This document shows positions 61,232-64,000 of a stretch of DNA of 64,000 nucleotides, piece by piece (position 1 is the stretch's first letter; each line of letters begins with the position of its first letter). The translations under genes were made by a program, and so were the position numbers. Below the pieces are notes generated by a model. The model had not been told where the DNA came from, did no database searches, and worked only from the letters and a program-made list of their open reading frames with translations. The DNA is taken from assembly GCA_960531495.1 (NCBI GenBank), contig OY482852.1, positions 26,704,621 to 26,768,620 of the forward strand, in the 5' to 3' direction. This DNA comes from Zeus faber. Its lineage: Eukaryota > Chordata > Actinopteri > Zeiformes > Zeidae.

Positions 61232-62752
61232 CGTTTATTCAGTCTGATCAACATATCTCAAAGGAACAACTTTAATACTATTATTGCCTCCTTGAATGCC
61301 GAAAAAGCATTTGACAGAGTTAATTGGACATATCTCTTTTCAATTCTCAACAAATTTGGCTTTGGAGAGTCACTCATTCAATGGATCAGAATCCTCTACA
61401 ACTCTCCACCTGCTTCTGTCATCACCAATGGTTACACTTCACAGCGTTTCACTCTACAACGCGGCAAAAAACAAGGATGTCTGCTCTCCCCTTTACTATT
61501 CGCCATCTTTATTGAACCGCTCGCGGCAGCCATCCGTCAAAACAGTAATATTGTAGGCATACAAACAGAAAACTCTGTTCACAAAATCAGTTTGTATGCA
61601 AACGATATCTTGTTGTACATACGGAACCCAACATCATCCCTACCGGAGGTGTTCAATCTTATATCTAAATTCTCAGCTTTCTCAGACTATTTAATAAATT
61701 AATAAAACCAAAGTCTAACCACTTAGTGGGGGGGGACTGTAATTCTGCAACCCTGAAACTTCACTTAACCATCACAATGGGCAATATTAGATACCTTGGT
61801 ATTGATATCTCCACCAATATATCAGATTTGTTTACCCTTAACTTCACTTCATTTCTCTAATCCATTGAAGAAGACCTCATTTGAGGTCTCGCTAATTGAT
61901 AGGATTGCAGCAGTGAAAATGAATATACTTCCAAAAATAAACTATGTGTTTTCATTGAGTCCAGTGCAACCAACAGTACATTGGTTTAATACTCTAGACT
62001 CAATAGTCAACAAATTTTATTGGAAATACAAGAAACCGAGAATTAAACTAGCAACACTACAGAAAAACAAAGACTGTGGAGGTCTAGCAGCCCCAAACTT
62101 TAGATACTACTTTTTAGCAAACCATCTTCAATTTATAATTAAATGGTTACAACCAGAGCAACAATTGGCCAATTGGATGGCGAGACATTGAACAATCTGA
62201 ATGTCAGGAGTTATCATTATCCGATCTCCCATTCCTTGCTGAATCGATAAGGAAACATAATTGCTTTAAAAACCCATTTATCGCAACAACTCTGTCAGCC
62301 TGGTGGAAATTTCTCAAACTCAGCGGTCACACTCTATCTCCAAACAAATTCACGCCAATCTGGCACAACCCAGATTTCCTGGTTATGAACAAACCAATAA
62401 TCTTTAGGTCTTGGAAAAGACAAGGAGTTACTCATCTGGAACACATCCTTAACACAAAAGTATAATATCGGTGGCCACAGCTTCCTTCAATTACAGCAGT
62501 TTCTGAAAGTAAAAATCAATTTGATGAACAACATCCTACAACCACTTCAAATGATTGAACATCTCATTCATATCGGTCACTTGAAAAATACCTTTTCAGA
62601 ATATGCAAACTTTTATTAAAAACAGATGACACCTTATCTTTACCTACAACTAAATGGGAAAGAGACCTTGCTGTCCCCACTGATATCAACCTGTGGAAGC
62701 TTATTTGCAACGTCTTTTCTTTGACCCGCAACTCCAAAATGCAACTCATCCA

Positions 62753-63562
62753 AGATTCAAGATTGAAGATTGAAGATTTTTATTTGTCACATACATATAC
62801 ATACTTTCATACATATATGCAGTGAAATGTAATGCAACGCACCCGGTGATAGCACACAATATGTCCTAGGAAAAAAAATAAAAGTAGAAAATTCCTTTCT
62901 AATAGACCGACTAACTGACTCCTAAAACGTAATACAGTAAGTTGAATACTTATAGAATAAGATAAAAATATATAGAATGAAATACAATAAAAATAAATTG
63001 AAATAAAATGGAATAGATAGAAGGGATATGCCTATGTATATACAGATATGTGCATTTAAAGTGGCATGTGAATTAAAGTGGCATGTGAATGTGAATAGAG
63101 TGAGGTAGTGTTTGGGATAATACAGCACAGTATACAACAGTACGGCGCAGCAATACAGCATCACGAACAACCCTGAACAGTGACACAGTACGCGGTACAT
63201 TATGCTACATACAGTACAGTAGGTAGTGGAGCCCAGTGTATGGCTCAGTTAGGACCCCTGGTGAGGTCAGCATTGACAGTCCTTATGGCTTGCGGGAAAA
63301 AACTCCGTCTCAGTCTCTCTGTTCTCGCTGTGTGACTGCGGAGGCGCTTGCCTGACCGCAGCAGCTGAAACAGTCCGTTGTTGGGGTGATGAGGATCCTT
63401 CATGATCCTACGGGCTCTGCTACTACACCTCCTGGTGTATAACTCCTGCAAGGGGGGGAGGGTAGTTCCAGCGGTACGTTCAGCTGAACGCATCACCCTC
63501 TGCAGGGCCCGCCTGTCCTGGGCAGTACAGTTCCCAAACCAGGCAGTGATGTTGCCTGTCAG
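62753..63562 (-). mobile_element. CR1/L2-like LINE 3' end inserted into the L1-type LINE
   Basis: The - strand frame at 63652-63245 reads GNITAWFGNCTAQDRRALQR, then HPNNGLFQLL and FFPQAIRTVNADL, which is the C-terminal end of fish L2/CR1-like reverse transcriptases. About 480 bp of 3' UTR follows and ends at about 62755 in tandem ATCTTGA-type units, the microsatellite-like tail of this group. It is 5'-truncated. ATCCAA occurs at both borders (about 62748 and 63566) as a likely target duplication. Confidence 0.75.
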
Positions 63563-64000
63563 GATCCAATATAGAATCCAATATAAGATCTTGCACAGAG
63601 CCCATATCACGGAACACAAAATGTTCAAAATGGGTTTTGTGGATGAAGACATTTGCTCTCACTGTTCCCTTGATACCAGAGATGACTACTTTCATGCCTT
63701 TTGGCTCTGCCCACCTATCCTAGCATTCTGGACCAACATCACCAAGAAGCTATCAACCCTTCTGTGTTGCAGCATTCCAGTCTCCCCGTCTATATGTCTT
63801 CTCGGTGACCTCTCCTCAGTCAACCCACCACTGAAACACAACCAACCCAATTTGATTGCCCTAACAATTGCAAAAAACAATATTACTCAATTGGAAAAAG
63901 AGAGATAATCTCACCACATCCCAATGGTTGCAGTTATTAATAGATTACATCTTAATGGAAAAACTAGTGGCAATATCCAAAAACAATGTTGATTCATTTA

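Larger units (their letters stand above)
60718..63998 (+). mobile_element. L1-type LINE, 5'-truncated and interrupted
   Basis: Reverse transcriptase begins with EPLTLEELRKALFSMPNNKS (at about 60787) and YRPISLINCDLKIISKTLTN (at about 61026), then SLNAEKAFDRVNWTYLFSIL, QRGKKQGCLLSPLLFAIFIE and SLYANDILLYIRNP (about 61590), followed by the C-terminal part (KLATLQKNKDCGGLAAPNFR at about 62046). The end resumes after an inserted LINE (YKILHRAHITEHKMFKMGF at about 63588, then CSHCSLDTRDDYFHAFWLCP) and runs towards the window edge. The expected F-A-D-D catalytic box reads YANDI here. A few frameshifts and the insertion make it inactive. Confidence 0.85.

Overview
The window is vertebrate nuclear DNA and almost certainly from a teleost fish. 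The evidence is intron-rich genes with GT-AG borders, long CA/GT microsatellites, a canonical vertebrate tRNA-Glu, and fish-type mobile elements (RTE and L1/Tx1 LINEs, a CR1/L2-like LINE tail, Tc1, Tigger and hAT derivatives, and a Gmr1-like Ty3/Gypsy fossil). Three host genes, all on the + strand, can be read exon by exon: the 3' part of adamts16 (about 8.3-12.8 kb), all of ice1 (about 17.85-32.3 kb, 22 coding exons, 1596 codons plus stop-free phase closure) and all of tent4a/papd7 (about 43.7-54.4 kb, 12 coding exons, 831 residues). As I recall the human map, the same three genes lie in this order on 5p15.3, which supports the orthology calls.

Layout. 0-0.3 kb: an orphan, apparently 3'-terminal, coding exon. 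0.3-8.3 kb: simple repeats, including a GGATCT minisatellite and a 1.1 kb polypyrimidine block, with no gene that I can support. 8.3-13.8 kb: six final adamts16 exons (four thrombospondin type 1 repeats, then a PLAC domain) and the 3' UTR, with a Tigger-like MITE in one intron. 13.8-17.4 kb: a microsatellite-rich spacer. 17.37-17.44 kb: tRNA-Glu(CTC) on the - strand, divergent from ice1. 17.85-33.4 kb: ice1, whose introns carry a hAT-like element, a Ty3/Gypsy fossil and a broken Tc1 copy. 33.4-43.4 kb: repeat-rich intergenic DNA with an L1/Tx1-type LINE fragment, an LTR-like repeat pair and other duplicated sequence. 43.4-56.2 kb: tent4a with a CpG-rich first exon and a long 3' UTR. 56.2-64 kb: a palindromic MITE-like element, an RTE LINE, and an L1-type LINE carrying a perfect inverted duplication and interrupted by a second LINE.

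The most interesting signal is in ice1. The intron after exon 3 has no GT-AG solution that preserves the conserved protein. It does have a textbook U12-type AT-AC intron (donor ATATCCTT, branch site TTCCTTGAC, acceptor AC) followed by a 19-nt microexon, which restores the family motif EKCDEL. ICE1 is the scaffold of the little elongation complex that drives Pol II transcription of snRNA genes. An ice1 mRNA that depends on the minor spliceosome therefore suggests a feedback loop between snRNA supply and ICE1 expression; that part is inference.

All exon borders were chosen by hand from splice motifs, reading frame and remembered family sequences. No alignment or database search was run.
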